A program made the position numbers and the translations under genes. A stretch of DNA of 64,000 bases from Candidatus Accumulibacter proximus (GTDB taxonomy: Bacteria > Pseudomonadota > Gammaproteobacteria > Burkholderiales > Rhodocyclaceae): contig JADJMH010000019.1 in NCBI GenBank assembly GCA_016709675.1, positions 79,011 through 143,010 of the forward strand, written 5' to 3'. The notes beneath the pieces are model-generated. The model ran no database searches, was not told the DNA's origin, and saw nothing but the letters and a program-made list of their open reading frames with translations. The number at the start of each line of letters is the position of its first letter. Position 1 is the first letter of the stretch. Shown here in pieces: positions 44,098 to 53,292 of this stretch.

Positions 44098-45825
44098 TTA
44101 GTGACCCGATGCCGAGGAAGAGCCAACGCCCGTTTCCGAACGAACCCTTTGCGCCGGATAGAGCGAACGCTCAAGCTGGGCCTGCTTGCTGTTGTCCATC
44201 TTGGAAACCAGATAGATCACCAGGAAGGCTGCCGTCATCGAGAACAGGGCTGGTGAAGAATAGGGGAACAGCGCGCTGCCCTTCGGATTCTTCAGTACCG
44301 CTTCCCATACCGACGCCGAGAGGATGGTCAGGACGACCGAGGCGACGAGGCCAACGATGCCACCCGCAACGGCGCCCTTGGTCGTGCAATCCTTCCAGAG
44401 GACGGACATGAACAGTACCGGGAAGTTGGCCGAGCAGGCAATGGCAAAGGCCAGCATCACCATGTAGGCGACGTTTTCCTTCTCGAAAGCGATGCCGAGG
44501 AAAACTGCAACGATCCCCAGGCAAACCGTGGTGATCTTGGAAACACGCAGTTCCGAGGCCGAGTCCGCCTTGCCGTGCTTGAATACCGTCGCGTACAGGT
44601 CGTGCGACACTGCCGAGGCACCGGACAGCGTCAGGCCGGCCACCACCGCCAGGATGGTCGCGAAGGCCACCGCCGAGATGAAGCCGAGGAAGACGTTGCC
44701 GCCGACCGCGTTGGCCAGGTGGATGGCGGCCATGTTGCCGCCGCCCTTGAGGCCATCCCAAACCAGCTTCCCGTCAGCGCCGACGGCTTGCACACCATCG
44801 ACCATCTTCGGCACATAGTAGGCCTCCGGGCTCTGCGTCAGCATGACGATGGCGCCAAAACCGATAATGAAGGTCAGAATGTAGAAGTAGCCGATCCAGG
44901 TCGTCGCCCAGCCGACCGACTTGCGGGCTTCCTTCGCACTCGGCACGGTGAAGAAGCGCATCAGGATGTGCGGCAGACCGGCGGTACCAAACATCAAGGC
45001 CATGCCGACCGAGATCGCCGAAACGGGATCCTTGATCAGCGCACCCGGGGACATGATCGCCAGATGCTTGGGATGGACCTCAACCGCTTTGGCGAACAGC
45101 GCGTTGGGGTTGAAGCCGAACTGCCAGAGCACGGCCAGCGCCATGAAGGTGGCACCGGTCAGCAGCATGATCGCCTTGATGATCTGCACCCAGGTGGTGG
45201 CCGTCATGCCGCCGAACAGCACGTAACACATCATCAGCACGCCGACGATGATCACCGCATAGATGTACTCCATCCCGAAGAGCACCTTGATCAACTGACC
45301 GGCACCGACCATCTGGGCGATCATGTAGAAGGCCACGACGACCAGCGAACCGGTCGCGGCAAAGCTGCGCATCGGCGTTTGTGCGAAGCGGTAGGCAGCC
45401 ACATCGGCAAAGGTGAACTTGCCCAGGTTGCGCAGACGCTCGGCCATCAGGAAGGTGATCACCGGCCAGCCGACCAGCCAGCCGATCGAGAAGATCAGGC
45501 CGTCGAAGCCGTTGGCGAACACCAGACCGGAGATCCCGAGGAAGGACGCCGCGGACATGTAGTCGCCGGCAATCGCCAGACCGTTCTGGAAGCCGGTAAT
45601 GCCGCCACCGGCGGTGTAGAAGTCGGCAGCCGACTTGGTTCTCGCCGCGGCCCACTTGGTGATCCCCAGGGTGACCGCGACGAAGATGGCGAACATCGCA
45701 ATCGCCACCCAGTTGGTCGCCTGCTTCTGCGTGTTGCCGAGGTCGGCTCCCGCGGCGAAAGCGCCGCCGGCAGCCAGCAGGCCGAGAGAGAGGCCAATAA
45801 TGTTGCGCGTGGATTTGCTGATCAT
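44098..45825 (-). CDS. actP: cation/acetate symporter ActP
   Basis: 575 residues from ATG 45825 (MISKSTRNIIGLSLGLLAAGG), overlapping the yjcH stop in an ATGA. A longer reading to 45990 runs through yjcH and is not real. It is a sodium:solute symporter with about 13 helices and the family motif region DFYTAGGGITGFQNGLAIAG (about 69-88), then GDYMSAASFLG. It takes up acetate and other short carboxylates. With yjcH it forms the classic pair; acs is not in the window. Acetate uptake fits a volatile-fatty-acid-using organism. Confidence 0.95.
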   Translation of the reverse strand: MISKSTRNIIGLSLGLLAAGGAFAAGADLGNTQKQATNWVAIAMFAIFVAVTLGITKWAAARTKSAADFYTAGGGITGFQNGLAIAGDYMSAASFLGISGLVFANGFDGLIFSIGWLVGWPVITFLMAERLRNLGKFTFADVAAYRFAQTPMRSFAATGSLVVVAFYMIAQMVGAGQLIKVLFGMEYIYAVIIVGVLMMCYVLFGGMTATTWVQIIKAIMLLTGATFMALAVLWQFGFNPNALFAKAVEVHPKHLAIMSPGALIKDPVSAISVGMALMFGTAGLPHILMRFFTVPSAKEARKSVGWATTWIGYFYILTFIIGFGAIVMLTQSPEAYYVPKMVDGVQAVGADGKLVWDGLKGGGNMAAIHLANAVGGNVFLGFISAVAFATILAVVAGLTLSGASAVSHDLYATVFKHGKADSASELRVSKITTVCLGIVAVFLGIAFEKENVAYMVMLAFAIACSANFPVLFMSVLWKDCTTKGAVAGGIVGLVASVVLTILSASVWEAVLKNPKGSALFPYSSPALFSMTAAFLVIYLVSKMDNSKQAQLERSLYPAQRVRSETGVGSSSASGH

Positions 45826-46139
45826 TTCTTGTTGGCCTCCCTGATGACCTCGGCACTCATGTCGTCGAACTCGGTATTGGCCTTGCGGACATAGACGTTG
45901 GTAATGGCGATGGTGAAGACGATCACACCAACGCCCAGCGGGATGCCGATCGTCGTTACCACACCTGGTGCGAGCGGCGTACCCAGCCACTCCTTGTTGA
46001 AGGCAATCAACAGGATGTAGCCGTAATAGGCGATGATCATCAGGATGGACATGATGGTGCTGTAACTGGAGCGCTTGCGGACCAGTTCGTGGTACTTGGG
46101 ATTGGCCTCAATCCGTGCAACGATGTCGTCGTTGGCCAT
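45822..46139 (-). CDS. yjcH: DUF485 membrane protein YjcH
   Basis: 105 residues with two hydrophobic helices (about 28-48 and 62-84) and the start DDIVARIEANPKYHELVRKRSS typical of DUF485. It is the usual upstream partner of actP; its exact role is not established. The ribosome site GGAGGAAAG is strong. The stop overlaps the actP start by 4 nt. Confidence 0.92.
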   Translation of the reverse strand: MANDDIVARIEANPKYHELVRKRSSYSTIMSILMIIAYYGYILLIAFNKEWLGTPLAPGVVTTIGIPLGVGVIVFTIAITNVYVRKANTEFDDMSAEVIREANKK

Positions 46140-46171
46140 TTCTTTCCTCCAGAATGAATGGATATTGAGTC

Positions 46172-46218
46172 ACTTATCATGACTAGCCGCCGATAATAAT
46201 GACCATTACTTACTTATC
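46172..46218 (-). promoter_or_regulatory. AT-rich yjcH-actP leader with two GATAAGT repeats
   Basis: On the minus strand GATAAGT occurs twice, 40 nt apart (plus-strand ACTTATC at 46172-46178 and 46212-46218). Between them is a TAATG-AC-CATTA dyad (46197-46208 area) and a TATTAT hexamer (46193-46198) that could be the -10. Likely promoter and regulator sites for acetate uptake; the regulator is unknown. Confidence 0.35.
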
Positions 46219-46294
46219 GCTTACGGGGTGAAACGAACCCATGCAGTAAGCCCGTTGGCGACGGCCTGCCTGTTGCAGAGGTATTGCCCCCGCC

Positions 46295-47194
46295 TTAGGG
46301 CAACTCCTCAACCTGTAACCAGACGCTGCGCCGGTCGCCGGCCTGACTGCTCCCGTTGCCGAGATTGCCGCGCTCGCCAAGGTTGGTCTGCTGGCTGCTA
46401 CCGCCCAGTTCGAGCCACTCGCCCAGGCGACCCGAGACGGTGGTTGACAGCCGCTGCGTCAGGATACTGCCGTAGCCCTGGTTGCCGGGCGAATCGAACT
46501 GCGGGCTGATCTCCAGTGTCACCCGATCGCCGACCACCCGGGGTGCGGCGTAAAAACCCTGACCGAGATCACGGTACACGATGCCTTCGCTGACCGCCAC
46601 GCCGCGCGGCCCGAACGCCACCTGCCGCAGTGGTATCGGCAGTGACTGCCCGACCTGGATCAAGGCACGGCCCCCTTCGACCACCTGCACCATCTGTGTG
46701 CTGCCGCTGCTCTCCGTGCTCTGCCGATCATGGGCCTGTGCCGTGATGCCCGAAGCCCCGCGCCGGACCTCTATGCGCGTATTTCCCTTCGTACCGGACG
46801 ACGGCTGGGTGATCCGCCCCTGTTCGCCGAAGACGAGCCTGCCGCCCACCTCAGCGCCCTGCTGCCGGCTCTCCGCATCACGGTTCTGGCTGACGCGGAT
46901 CAGCAGGCGCCGCGCCGGGGTATCGATCGCCGCGAGCGCCTGTTTGATCTGTTCCCGGTTACGCCGCGAGGCACGCAGGATCAACTGGTCGTTCATCCCG
47001 GAAAGGGTGCCACCGGCTTCGAGCAGCGGCTGTAGGGCGGGCAGAACCTGGTCGAGTGTGCGATGCCGGAGGGCAATGATCTCCATCTCCTGCTGCGCGA
47101 GAGTGGACGCCGGTAGACAGGCGAACAGCAGGGTCAGCACCAGGCCGCGCCTGATGGCCGCCGCCTTGAACCAAGCCCTGCTTCCGCCGATCAT
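46295..47194 (-). CDS. secretin N-domain-like exported protein
   Basis: 299 residues. Signal peptide (about 1-33, ending TLAQ). Then a secretin N0/N1-like domain: EMEIIALRHRTLDQVLPALQPLLEAGG (about 35-61) and ILRASRRNREQIKQALAAID. A C-terminal beta-rich region follows (about 165-299), like the start of a secretin core (QVGQSLPIPLRQ, VTLEISPQFDS). It is too short for a full outer-membrane secretin and no pilus or type II secretion genes flank it. Its position after zapE recurs in betaproteobacteria. Function unknown. Confidence 0.75.
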   Translation of the reverse strand: MIGGSRAWFKAAAIRRGLVLTLLFACLPASTLAQQEMEIIALRHRTLDQVLPALQPLLEAGGTLSGMNDQLILRASRRNREQIKQALAAIDTPARRLLIRVSQNRDAESRQQGAEVGGRLVFGEQGRITQPSSGTKGNTRIEVRRGASGITAQAHDRQSTESSGSTQMVQVVEGGRALIQVGQSLPIPLRQVAFGPRGVAVSEGIVYRDLGQGFYAAPRVVGDRVTLEISPQFDSPGNQGYGSILTQRLSTTVSGRLGEWLELGGSSQQTNLGERGNLGNGSSQAGDRRSVWLQVEELP

Positions 47195-47213
47195 CGACGG
47201 AACGACGAGTCGC

Positions 47214-48326
47214 TCATGACAGGTGCGGCAGGCCGAGATATTCGCGCGAGCGCATCTCGGTCAGGCGGCTTGCCGTACGAAAGAACTCGCTGGCCTGCGT
47301 ACCCTGCGTGTACAGGCCGTCCGGGCCGCAATCGGCGGTAGCGATCAGCTTGACCTTGTGGTCGTAGAAGATGTCGACCAGCCAGGTGAAACGCCGCGCT
47401 TCGGAGGACATGCTCGCCGACATCCTGGGAATCGCCGAGAGCAGCACGGTGTGATAGCCACGCGCCAGCTCCAGGTAGTCGTTCTGCGAACGCGGCCCGC
47501 CACACAGCGCCTTGAAGTCGAACCAGATGACGCCGTGACCGCGCCGCTGCGTCGGAATCTCGCGCCCGAGGACCTCGATGCTGCCGCCCTGCATCCCCTC
47601 GCTGCCGTCCATGGCGCTGAAGTACTCGGCCATCTTGATCTCCGCTGCGGCATCCGCCGGGAAATGGAAAATCTCGACCTGCTCGAGCGTGCGCAAGCGA
47701 TAGTCGATGCCGGCGTCGATCTCCAGCACGTCCAGCCGCGACTTGATCAGCGCAATCGTCGGCAGGAAGTTCTCGCGTTGCAGACCGTTCGGATAGAGTC
47801 TGTCGGGCGGGTAATTCGATGTCATCACGAACACCACGCCGCGCGCGAACAGCGCTTCGAGCAGGCGACCGAGGATCATCGCGTCGGCGATGTCGGAAAC
47901 GTGAAATTCGTCGAAACAGAGCAACCGCACCTCGCTGGCCAGGCGCTCGGCCACTTTCAGGAGGGGATCGCTCTCGCCCTTGAGTTCGTTCAACTGGCGA
48001 TGGACGCCATGCATGAAGGCGTGGAAGTGGATGCGCCGCTTGCGACGGTAGGGCACTGCGTCGAAGAAACAGTCCATCAGGAAGCTCTTGCCGCGCCCGA
48101 CGCCGCCCCAGAAATAAACGCCACGCGGCACTTCCGGCGCAGCGAAAATCCGCCGCAGGGCACTACGACGCCCGACCTTGAACGAGAGCAGATCGTAGTA
48201 AAGGCGCTGCAGTCGCTCCGCAGCCGCGCGCTGCGCCGCGTCAGCCGTGAAATTGCGTGCCGAGAGCAGGCCCTCGTAGGCCTCGATCATGCCCCGCTCG
48301 GGGACTTTGAGAATTCGGTGAGGCAT
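47214..48326 (-). CDS. zapE: cell-division ATPase ZapE (AFG1/LACE1 family)
   Basis: 370 residues. Walker A GGVGRGKS (74-81) and Walker B LLCFDEFHVSDIADAM (about 133-148), with an arginine-finger/sensor region VMTSNYPPDRLYPNGLQR. ZapE is a Z-ring-associated ATPase needed for division under stress in E. coli; the mitochondrial homologue handles misfolded proteins. It is followed after 19 nt by the secretin-N protein. Confidence 0.94.
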   Translation of the reverse strand: MPHRILKVPERGMIEAYEGLLSARNFTADAAQRAAAERLQRLYYDLLSFKVGRRSALRRIFAAPEVPRGVYFWGGVGRGKSFLMDCFFDAVPYRRKRRIHFHAFMHGVHRQLNELKGESDPLLKVAERLASEVRLLCFDEFHVSDIADAMILGRLLEALFARGVVFVMTSNYPPDRLYPNGLQRENFLPTIALIKSRLDVLEIDAGIDYRLRTLEQVEIFHFPADAAAEIKMAEYFSAMDGSEGMQGGSIEVLGREIPTQRRGHGVIWFDFKALCGGPRSQNDYLELARGYHTVLLSAIPRMSASMSSEARRFTWLVDIFYDHKVKLIATADCGPDGLYTQGTQASEFFRTASRLTEMRSREYLGLPHLS

Positions 48327-48492
48327 CAGCGTCTTTCCGCTATTCGGGCAAAATTCCTCGTCCTGTGGTTGTTGGCCGGTGCGGCCGGCTGACCAGAACT
48401 GCTGCCTGGGCCGCGCTACCCGCCGCTCAATGCAGTGATGCCGATATTCTAGACGATCGCCGGCGAAACATCTCGTCGCTCAGCACGCGATA

Positions 48493-48936
48493 CTACTCAC
48501 GCATCGCCTCCGCCCAGCAGTTGGGCGTTTCGTAGAGACGCAGACGCTCGAGGCGCAAGTGGTTGCCGTAGGTATCACGATACACCGCGTCGAGAATCGC
48601 GAATGCCTTCCGGGCAAGGTTTTCGGCGGTCGGCACACAATCGAGCAGTACCGTTTTGTGGTCCGGCAAGGACTGCAGGAAGTGTACCACCGGCAGGTCG
48701 CCGGCATAGGCGAGGAAGGCATGATCCCAGGCATCGACCAGATGCGCCGAGGCCAGCGTCTTGACGTCGGAAAAATCCATCACCATCCCGTTGGCCGGGT
48801 CGCCATCCTGCTGGATGATATCCCCTGCCAGCGTGATCTCGATCGCATAGCGATGCCCGTGCAGGTGACGGCATTGACTCCGGTGGTCGGGAATACGGTG
48901 GCCAGCGTCGAACTCCAGGCGGCGGGTAATGAGCAT
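48493..48936 (-). CDS. queD: 6-carboxy-5,6,7,8-tetrahydropterin synthase QueD
   Basis: 147 residues. Zinc ligands: His in FDAGHRI (about 13) and HxH in CRHLHGHRY (about 22-30, with the catalytic Cys preceding). It converts dihydroneopterin triphosphate to carboxytetrahydropterin in queuosine/7-deazaguanine synthesis. queC/queE are not here, so it stands alone. Confidence 0.92.
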   Translation of the reverse strand: MLITRRLEFDAGHRIPDHRSQCRHLHGHRYAIEITLAGDIIQQDGDPANGMVMDFSDVKTLASAHLVDAWDHAFLAYAGDLPVVHFLQSLPDHKTVLLDCVPTAENLARKAFAILDAVYRDTYGNHLRLERLRLYETPNCWAEAMRE

Positions 48937-49032
48937 CGGCAGAGCAGGGGCGAAGGAGGCGCGATTATATCATTGCGACTCGCGGCTCCTCCGGCCGCGC
49001 CGACTCCGCCCAGAGGGATGCCAGGCAAAGGA

Positions 49033-50463
49033 TCACTCCAGGCCGCTGATGTGCTCGACGGCGGCCTGCAATCGGCCAACGTCGTCGAGCGTGGTTTGCC
49101 AGTTGTCGAATGCGGCGCGGATGGCCGCGTGGCCATTCCAGATCGTTCCGGTCACGAAGACGCGGCCATCGGCCTGGATTGCGCCAACCGCCATGCGGTT
49201 CAGTGCGTCTGTCGCAGCGTCGCCCAAGCCCTCGCGAACGAGGCGAAAGCAGACAATGTTGAGCGGTGCCGGGTTCATCAGCTCGAGGCCGGGCGTCATC
49301 TCAATCCAGCGGGCAAAGGCCGCAGCGTTGTCGGTGCAGCGCTCGACGATCGTGCGATAACCCTCCCGGCCGAAGGCCTTGAGCGTGCACCAGGCGGCGA
49401 GGCCGCGAAAGCGACGTGACATCTCCGGCACGTGGGTGTACGGATCCCAGCCTGCGCTGCCGAGGACGTAGGCGCCGCCGGCGGCGAATGCCTCGCGCAG
49501 GATTGCGCCGTCGCGAACGAAGGCGAAGCCACTGTCGTAGGGCACGTTGAGCCACTTGTGTGCGTCCGACGCGACCGAGTCGGCCCGCTCGATGCCGTGA
49601 GTCAGATGCGCCAGCCGGGGTGACACCGAGGCAAAGAGGCCGAACGCGGCATCCACATGCAGCCAGGCGCCGCCAGGATGGGCATCACGCAGCTCGGCCA
49701 GCGACGCGAGGTCGTCGAAGTGCCCGCTGTTCACCTCGCCGGCGTTGCCGACAATGATGACCGGTCCATTGATCGCGCGCAGCAGGCTTGCCAGCGCGGC
49801 AACGTCGACCGAGCCACCAGGCGCCGACGCCTTGCGCACCTGATTGCGGCCAAAGCCAAGCGTGCCCAGACACTTGAGGGCGCTGAGGTGGATCTCCGTG
49901 CTGGAGGCCACCACGATCGGCGGATGACCCGCCAGACCATCAGCCGATGCGTCGAAGCCGAGTCGCCGGCCGGCCCATTGCCGCGCCGCAATCAGGCCGA
50001 CGAGATTGGCCATCGTTGCGCCGCTGGTCAGGGCGCCGGACCATGCGGCCGGCAGTCCGAAGAGATCCTTCAGCCAGCGCAGGACGACCAGTTCGGTCTG
50101 CGCGGCAGCCGGACTGCTTGCCCACAGCCCCGCGTTCTGGTCAATCGCCGATGCCAGCCAGTCCCCGGCGAGGGCAGCGGGCGTGACACCGCCGGTGACG
50201 AAGCCGAAGAAGCGGGGTCCGGGCGATGCGGTGATCCCGCGTTCGGCGCGATTGAACCAGTCATCGAGGACGGCGGCTGGATCGCTGCCGGTTTCCGGCA
50301 GCGCTTCGTCGAGCGCTGCTGCCATCTCCTCGGGCGAGGGCACATGACTCGCCGGGCGCTCCGGTAGTGACGCGAGAAAGGACCTCGCCAGCGTGTCCGC
50401 TCGGGCGAGAGCCCGTTCCATCGTGGCGATGGTGGTCGAATCAATTGCCTGGTTCATGATCAA
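49033..50463 (-). CDS. PLP-dependent group II amino-acid decarboxylase-like protein
   Basis: 476 residues. Pyridoxal-phosphate lysine in SDAHKWLNVPYDSG (near residue 303), preceded by WLHVDAAFGLF (the cofactor-ring Asp region). Fold type I; closest families are aromatic-L-amino-acid, tyrosine and glutamate decarboxylases. Substrate cannot be told. An alternative start MNQAID is 2 codons downstream. Single gene between queD and an unknown ORF, all leftward. Confidence 0.88.
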   Translation of the reverse strand: MIMNQAIDSTTIATMERALARADTLARSFLASLPERPASHVPSPEEMAAALDEALPETGSDPAAVLDDWFNRAERGITASPGPRFFGFVTGGVTPAALAGDWLASAIDQNAGLWASSPAAAQTELVVLRWLKDLFGLPAAWSGALTSGATMANLVGLIAARQWAGRRLGFDASADGLAGHPPIVVASSTEIHLSALKCLGTLGFGRNQVRKASAPGGSVDVAALASLLRAINGPVIIVGNAGEVNSGHFDDLASLAELRDAHPGGAWLHVDAAFGLFASVSPRLAHLTHGIERADSVASDAHKWLNVPYDSGFAFVRDGAILREAFAAGGAYVLGSAGWDPYTHVPEMSRRFRGLAAWCTLKAFGREGYRTIVERCTDNAAAFARWIEMTPGLELMNPAPLNIVCFRLVREGLGDAATDALNRMAVGAIQADGRVFVTGTIWNGHAAIRAAFDNWQTTLDDVGRLQAAVEHISGLE

Positions 50464-50503
50464 GAAGTCACCCGTTCAAGGGCCCGAAGTATTCCGGGCA
50501 GGA

Positions 50504-51031
50504 TTACCAAGCGTCGCGCGCCGATGATCCGTCAGGCCGGCGGTAGTCGTTGCCGATCCAGGCATTGACGCTGGCGGCGCTGAATCTGAATCCCGCCTCG
50601 ACGCGCACCCGCGCCAGTGCTTCGCCATTGCCATCGTAGGCTGCCAGCACGGCATGAGGATCGTCTTCGTCGGCCACGATGTCGAAGGTTGCCTTGATCC
50701 GACCCGACCGCCCGTTTACCGTGAGCGTCTTGTGGTGCGTCGCATAAAGTTGCTGTTCGTGACGCCGCCGGACCTCCGCGGCCGTCTTGACCAGCGTGTT
50801 GAAGGCGGCTGCGTCCAGCGGCTTCGGGTTCTTCTTGTCACGTCCCATCGTCCAGGGGCCAACCAGCGCGGGTTCTGATTCGCCGTCCTTGACCATCTCC
50901 ACGGCCCATCCGTCATCGTCTTCGTTCTTGATGACGCGCGCGCGCCAGCCCTTGCTTATCCACAGGCGAGGCTCGTTCACTGCGGCCGGCGAATCGGCCT
51001 CGTTCGCTACGTTTGTCACGTTCGATGTCAT
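50504..51031 (-). CDS. conserved hypothetical protein
   Basis: 175 residues, soluble, acidic. It has no recognised domain. The N-terminal half has W-rich motifs (LWISKGWRARVIKNEDDDGWAVEM, about 23-46, split by charged residues) and DKKNPKPLDAAAFNTLVKTA. The C-terminal half looks beta-rich (RIKATFDIVADED). It starts at 51031, divergent from the Nudix gene. Coding looks real from codon use and length, but function is unknown. Confidence 0.65.
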   Translation of the reverse strand: MTSNVTNVANEADSPAAVNEPRLWISKGWRARVIKNEDDDGWAVEMVKDGESEPALVGPWTMGRDKKNPKPLDAAAFNTLVKTAAEVRRRHEQQLYATHHKTLTVNGRSGRIKATFDIVADEDDPHAVLAAYDGNGEALARVRVEAGFRFSAASVNAWIGNDYRRPDGSSARDAW

Positions 51032-51210
51032 GCCGAATTCTACATTCGGCCGAGGCGCTGTCGTGCGACTTTTGCAATCGCTGCCAGAATGAACGCCCGG
51101 GCGCTCAGATTGAGCAGGTAGACCCGGTCGCCGGACAGGCCGCTGAGCGACCAGTGCCCGCCGAGAAAATGCCCTGGGCTACACTGACAGGCTGCTGGAA
51201 GGAGATGCGC

Positions 51211-51822
51211 ATGAGCAAGAGAGATGTCGAGATCCTCCATCGCGAGGTCTGCTACCAGGGTTTCTACCGGCTGGAGAGCTTGCGGCTGCGTCACCGCTTG
51301 TTCGCCGGTGGCATGAGCCCACCGATCGTGCGCGAGGTGATCGAGAAGGGGGACGTCGCGGCGGTGTTGCTTTATGACCCGAAGCGTGACGAAGTGGTGA
51401 TGATCGAGCAGTTTCGCATCGGTGCGCGCGACGACCCGCGCGGGCCGTGGCTGCTGGAGGTCGTCGCCGGCCTGATCGAGCCCGGCGAGACCCCGGAGCA
51501 GGTGGCGCGGCGCGAGGCTATGGAGGAGGCCGGCTGCACAGTGATCGATCTGCTGCCGATCAGCACTTTCTACACCAGTCCGGCGAAGACGTCGCAGCGC
51601 ACCCATCTCTACCTGGGTCGAGTGGACAGCGCCAGTGCTGGCGGGATTCACGGCCTGGCCGACGAAGGAGAGGATATCCGCGTCGTCTGCCTGGCCGCCG
51701 AGCAGGCGGTCAAGCTGGCGGAGGAGGGGCGGACAGACTCGGCCTGGCCACTGATCGCGTTGTTCTGGTTCGCCCGCCACCGCGATCAGGTGCTCGACCG
51801 GTGGTTGGCAGGGACCGCTTAA
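51211..51822 (+). CDS. nudF: ADP-ribose pyrophosphatase (Nudix hydrolase)
   Basis: 203 residues from ATG 51211, which has AAGGAG 6 nt upstream. An in-frame start at 51013 would cover the divergent promoter region and adds non-family sequence. The Nudix box GLIEPGETPEQVARREAMEEAGC (in two parts, G87 to G108) is complete with REAMEEAG. The N-terminal pattern (LRHRLFAGG) and C-terminal DEGEDI fit NudF, which cleaves ADP-ribose to AMP and ribose-5-phosphate. Confidence 0.92.
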   Translation: MSKRDVEILHREVCYQGFYRLESLRLRHRLFAGGMSPPIVREVIEKGDVAAVLLYDPKRDEVVMIEQFRIGARDDPRGPWLLEVVAGLIEPGETPEQVARREAMEEAGCTVIDLLPISTFYTSPAKTSQRTHLYLGRVDSASAGGIHGLADEGEDIRVVCLAAEQAVKLAEEGRTDSAWPLIALFWFARHRDQVLDRWLAGTA

Positions 51823-52181
51823 GACCGTTGCCCCGACCGGGTGATCGTCATGTGCTCGTTGCGGCGATGGGCTGCAATGCCAGAGCAATCGTCGTCTTGA
51901 AACAATGAGACGATCTGCTCAGGCATTTTGCAAGATGACCAACAAGCGCAAGAATAGGACACCAGTTGACCACTTGCCAGGATTCGCGCTAGGAAGACGG
52001 CGACCATTGCCGACGCCAAGTCGCATTTGTCGGCGCTGCTGGCCGAGATTGGTCTACAGCGGTCTACAGCGGGTATCGACAAACCTTTGAGCGGGCGTGG
52101 CGTGTCGGTGCCGCTTGGCGCTGCCTCCTTGTTGGGACGGCAGGCTGTCCGTGACGATTGTTGGGCGAACTGATCGATCGA
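51823..52181. other. 359-nt non-coding stretch before the rpoH promoter
   Basis: I see no plausible gene, RNA or strong hairpin. Open frames here on the minus strand are antisense to rpoH or too short. A small direct repeat (GGTCTACAGC twice, 52051-52070) is the only structure. The rpoH control signals start at 52182. Confidence 0.5.
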
Positions 52182-52211
52182 TTGGCACTCTAATGCGGCG
52201 AGTGCTAAAAT
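52182..52211 (+). promoter_or_regulatory. CIRCE element (HrcA operator) overlapping the rpoH promoter
   Basis: TTGGCACTC (52182-52190), nine bases, GAGTGCTAA (52200-52208). This matches the CIRCE consensus (TTAGCACTC-N9-GAGTGCTAA) at 17 of 18 positions. It overlaps a sigma-70-like promoter: TTGGCA (52182-52187), 18 nt, TAAAAT (52206-52211). HrcA is the established CIRCE repressor, so rpoH here should be derepressed by heat. The strong ribosome site AAGGAGG follows at 52231-52237. Confidence 0.9.
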
Positions 52212-52244
52212 ATTCAATATAGTTTGCAAGAAGGAGGCATCAGC

Positions 52245-53105
52245 ATGACCCAAGCTCTGGCTTTTCCGACGGTTTCTGCAGCCGGCAGCATTGACGCGTA
52301 CATCCAGGCGGCGAGACAGTTTCCGCTGCTGACCCAGGAGGAGGAGTATTGCCTGGCGACCCGCTTCCGCGAGGAAGAAGACCTCGATGCAGCGCGACAG
52401 TTGGTACTCTCGCACCTCCGTCTGGTGATTGCCATCGCGCGCGGCTATCTGGGCTACGGTCTGCCACACGCTGATCTGATTCAGGAGGGTAACATCGGCC
52501 TGATGAAGGCGGTCAAGCGCTTCGACCCAGCGCGGGGTGTGCGACTGGTTTCATTCGCCATTCAGTGGATCAAGGCCGAGATCCACGAGTACGTTCTGAA
52601 GAACTGGCGGATGGTCAAGGTGGCAACCACCAAGGCACAGCGCAAGCTGTTCTTCAACCTGCGCAGCATGAAGGCGAACAGCGACGGATTGAGTTCGCTG
52701 CAGGTGGCCGACATTGCGCACCGCCTGAGCGTCCGGCCGGACGAAGTGATCGAGATGGATACCCGCCTCTCGGGTCACGATCTGGCACTCGAAAACGACA
52801 GCGACGATGAAGACGCATTCGCGCCGATTGCCTATCTGTCCGACCAGTCGGGTGAGCCGCTGCACGTATTCGAAGCCCGTGCCCGTACTAGCCTGCACAA
52901 CGAAGGGCTGCAGGCTGCGTTGGCCACCTTGGATGCACGCAGTCGTCGAATTGTCGAAGCGCGCTGGCTGACCGACGACCATGCGGCAACCTTGCACGAA
53001 CTCGCGGCGGAGTTTGGTGTCTCCGCCGAGCGTATCCGCCAGATTGAGGTCAGGGCAATGCAGAAGATGCGGGCTTGCCTCGCGCCGCTGGTGGCCCAGG
53101 CATAG
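52245..53105 (+). CDS. rpoH: RNA polymerase heat-shock sigma factor RpoH (sigma-32)
   Basis: 286 residues from ATG 52245. The RpoH box QRKLFFNLR (about 131-139) is diagnostic. Region 2 (HLRLVIAIARGYLGYGLPHADLIQEGNIGLMKAVKRFDP) and region 4 (LHELAAEFGVSAERIRQIEVRAMQKMR) are intact. It directs transcription of heat-shock genes. It sits behind a CIRCE-containing promoter and ends at a clear terminator. Confidence 0.97.
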   Translation: MTQALAFPTVSAAGSIDAYIQAARQFPLLTQEEEYCLATRFREEEDLDAARQLVLSHLRLVIAIARGYLGYGLPHADLIQEGNIGLMKAVKRFDPARGVRLVSFAIQWIKAEIHEYVLKNWRMVKVATTKAQRKLFFNLRSMKANSDGLSSLQVADIAHRLSVRPDEVIEMDTRLSGHDLALENDSDDEDAFAPIAYLSDQSGEPLHVFEARARTSLHNEGLQAALATLDARSRRIVEARWLTDDHAATLHELAAEFGVSAERIRQIEVRAMQKMRACLAPLVAQA

Positions 53106-53123
53106 GAGCCTGCCTGTCTGCTG

Positions 53124-53151
53124 AAAAGGCCGCCGGGTGCGGCCTTTTTTT
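53124..53151 (+). terminator. rho-independent terminator after rpoH
   Basis: 10-bp stem AAAAGGCCGC / GCGGCCTTTT with a 5-nt loop and seven T's, 19 nt after the rpoH stop. The following 240 nt hold no gene, only the promoter and FNR-type box of the next operon. Confidence 0.92.
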
Positions 53152-53292
53152 CGTTGTTCGATGCAGCAAGCGTCGGCCATTGCATGCCTAACGTAGCCGC
53201 GCAGACCGCGTCAAATGGTCGCAGTCCCGCATGCTGCACCGCCGCATTGAAGCTCAGGAAGGTCAATGTAATCATCATCTTACACGTGCCTG

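Noticed and set aside
44575..45894. 439-codon open frame on the plus strand
   Set aside because: Antisense to actP; rich in His, Asp and Gln with no fold, typical of antisense reading of a membrane protein.
51819..52469. 216-codon minus-strand frame in the gap before rpoH
   Set aside because: Half of it is antisense to rpoH and the rest spans the CIRCE promoter; no family resemblance.
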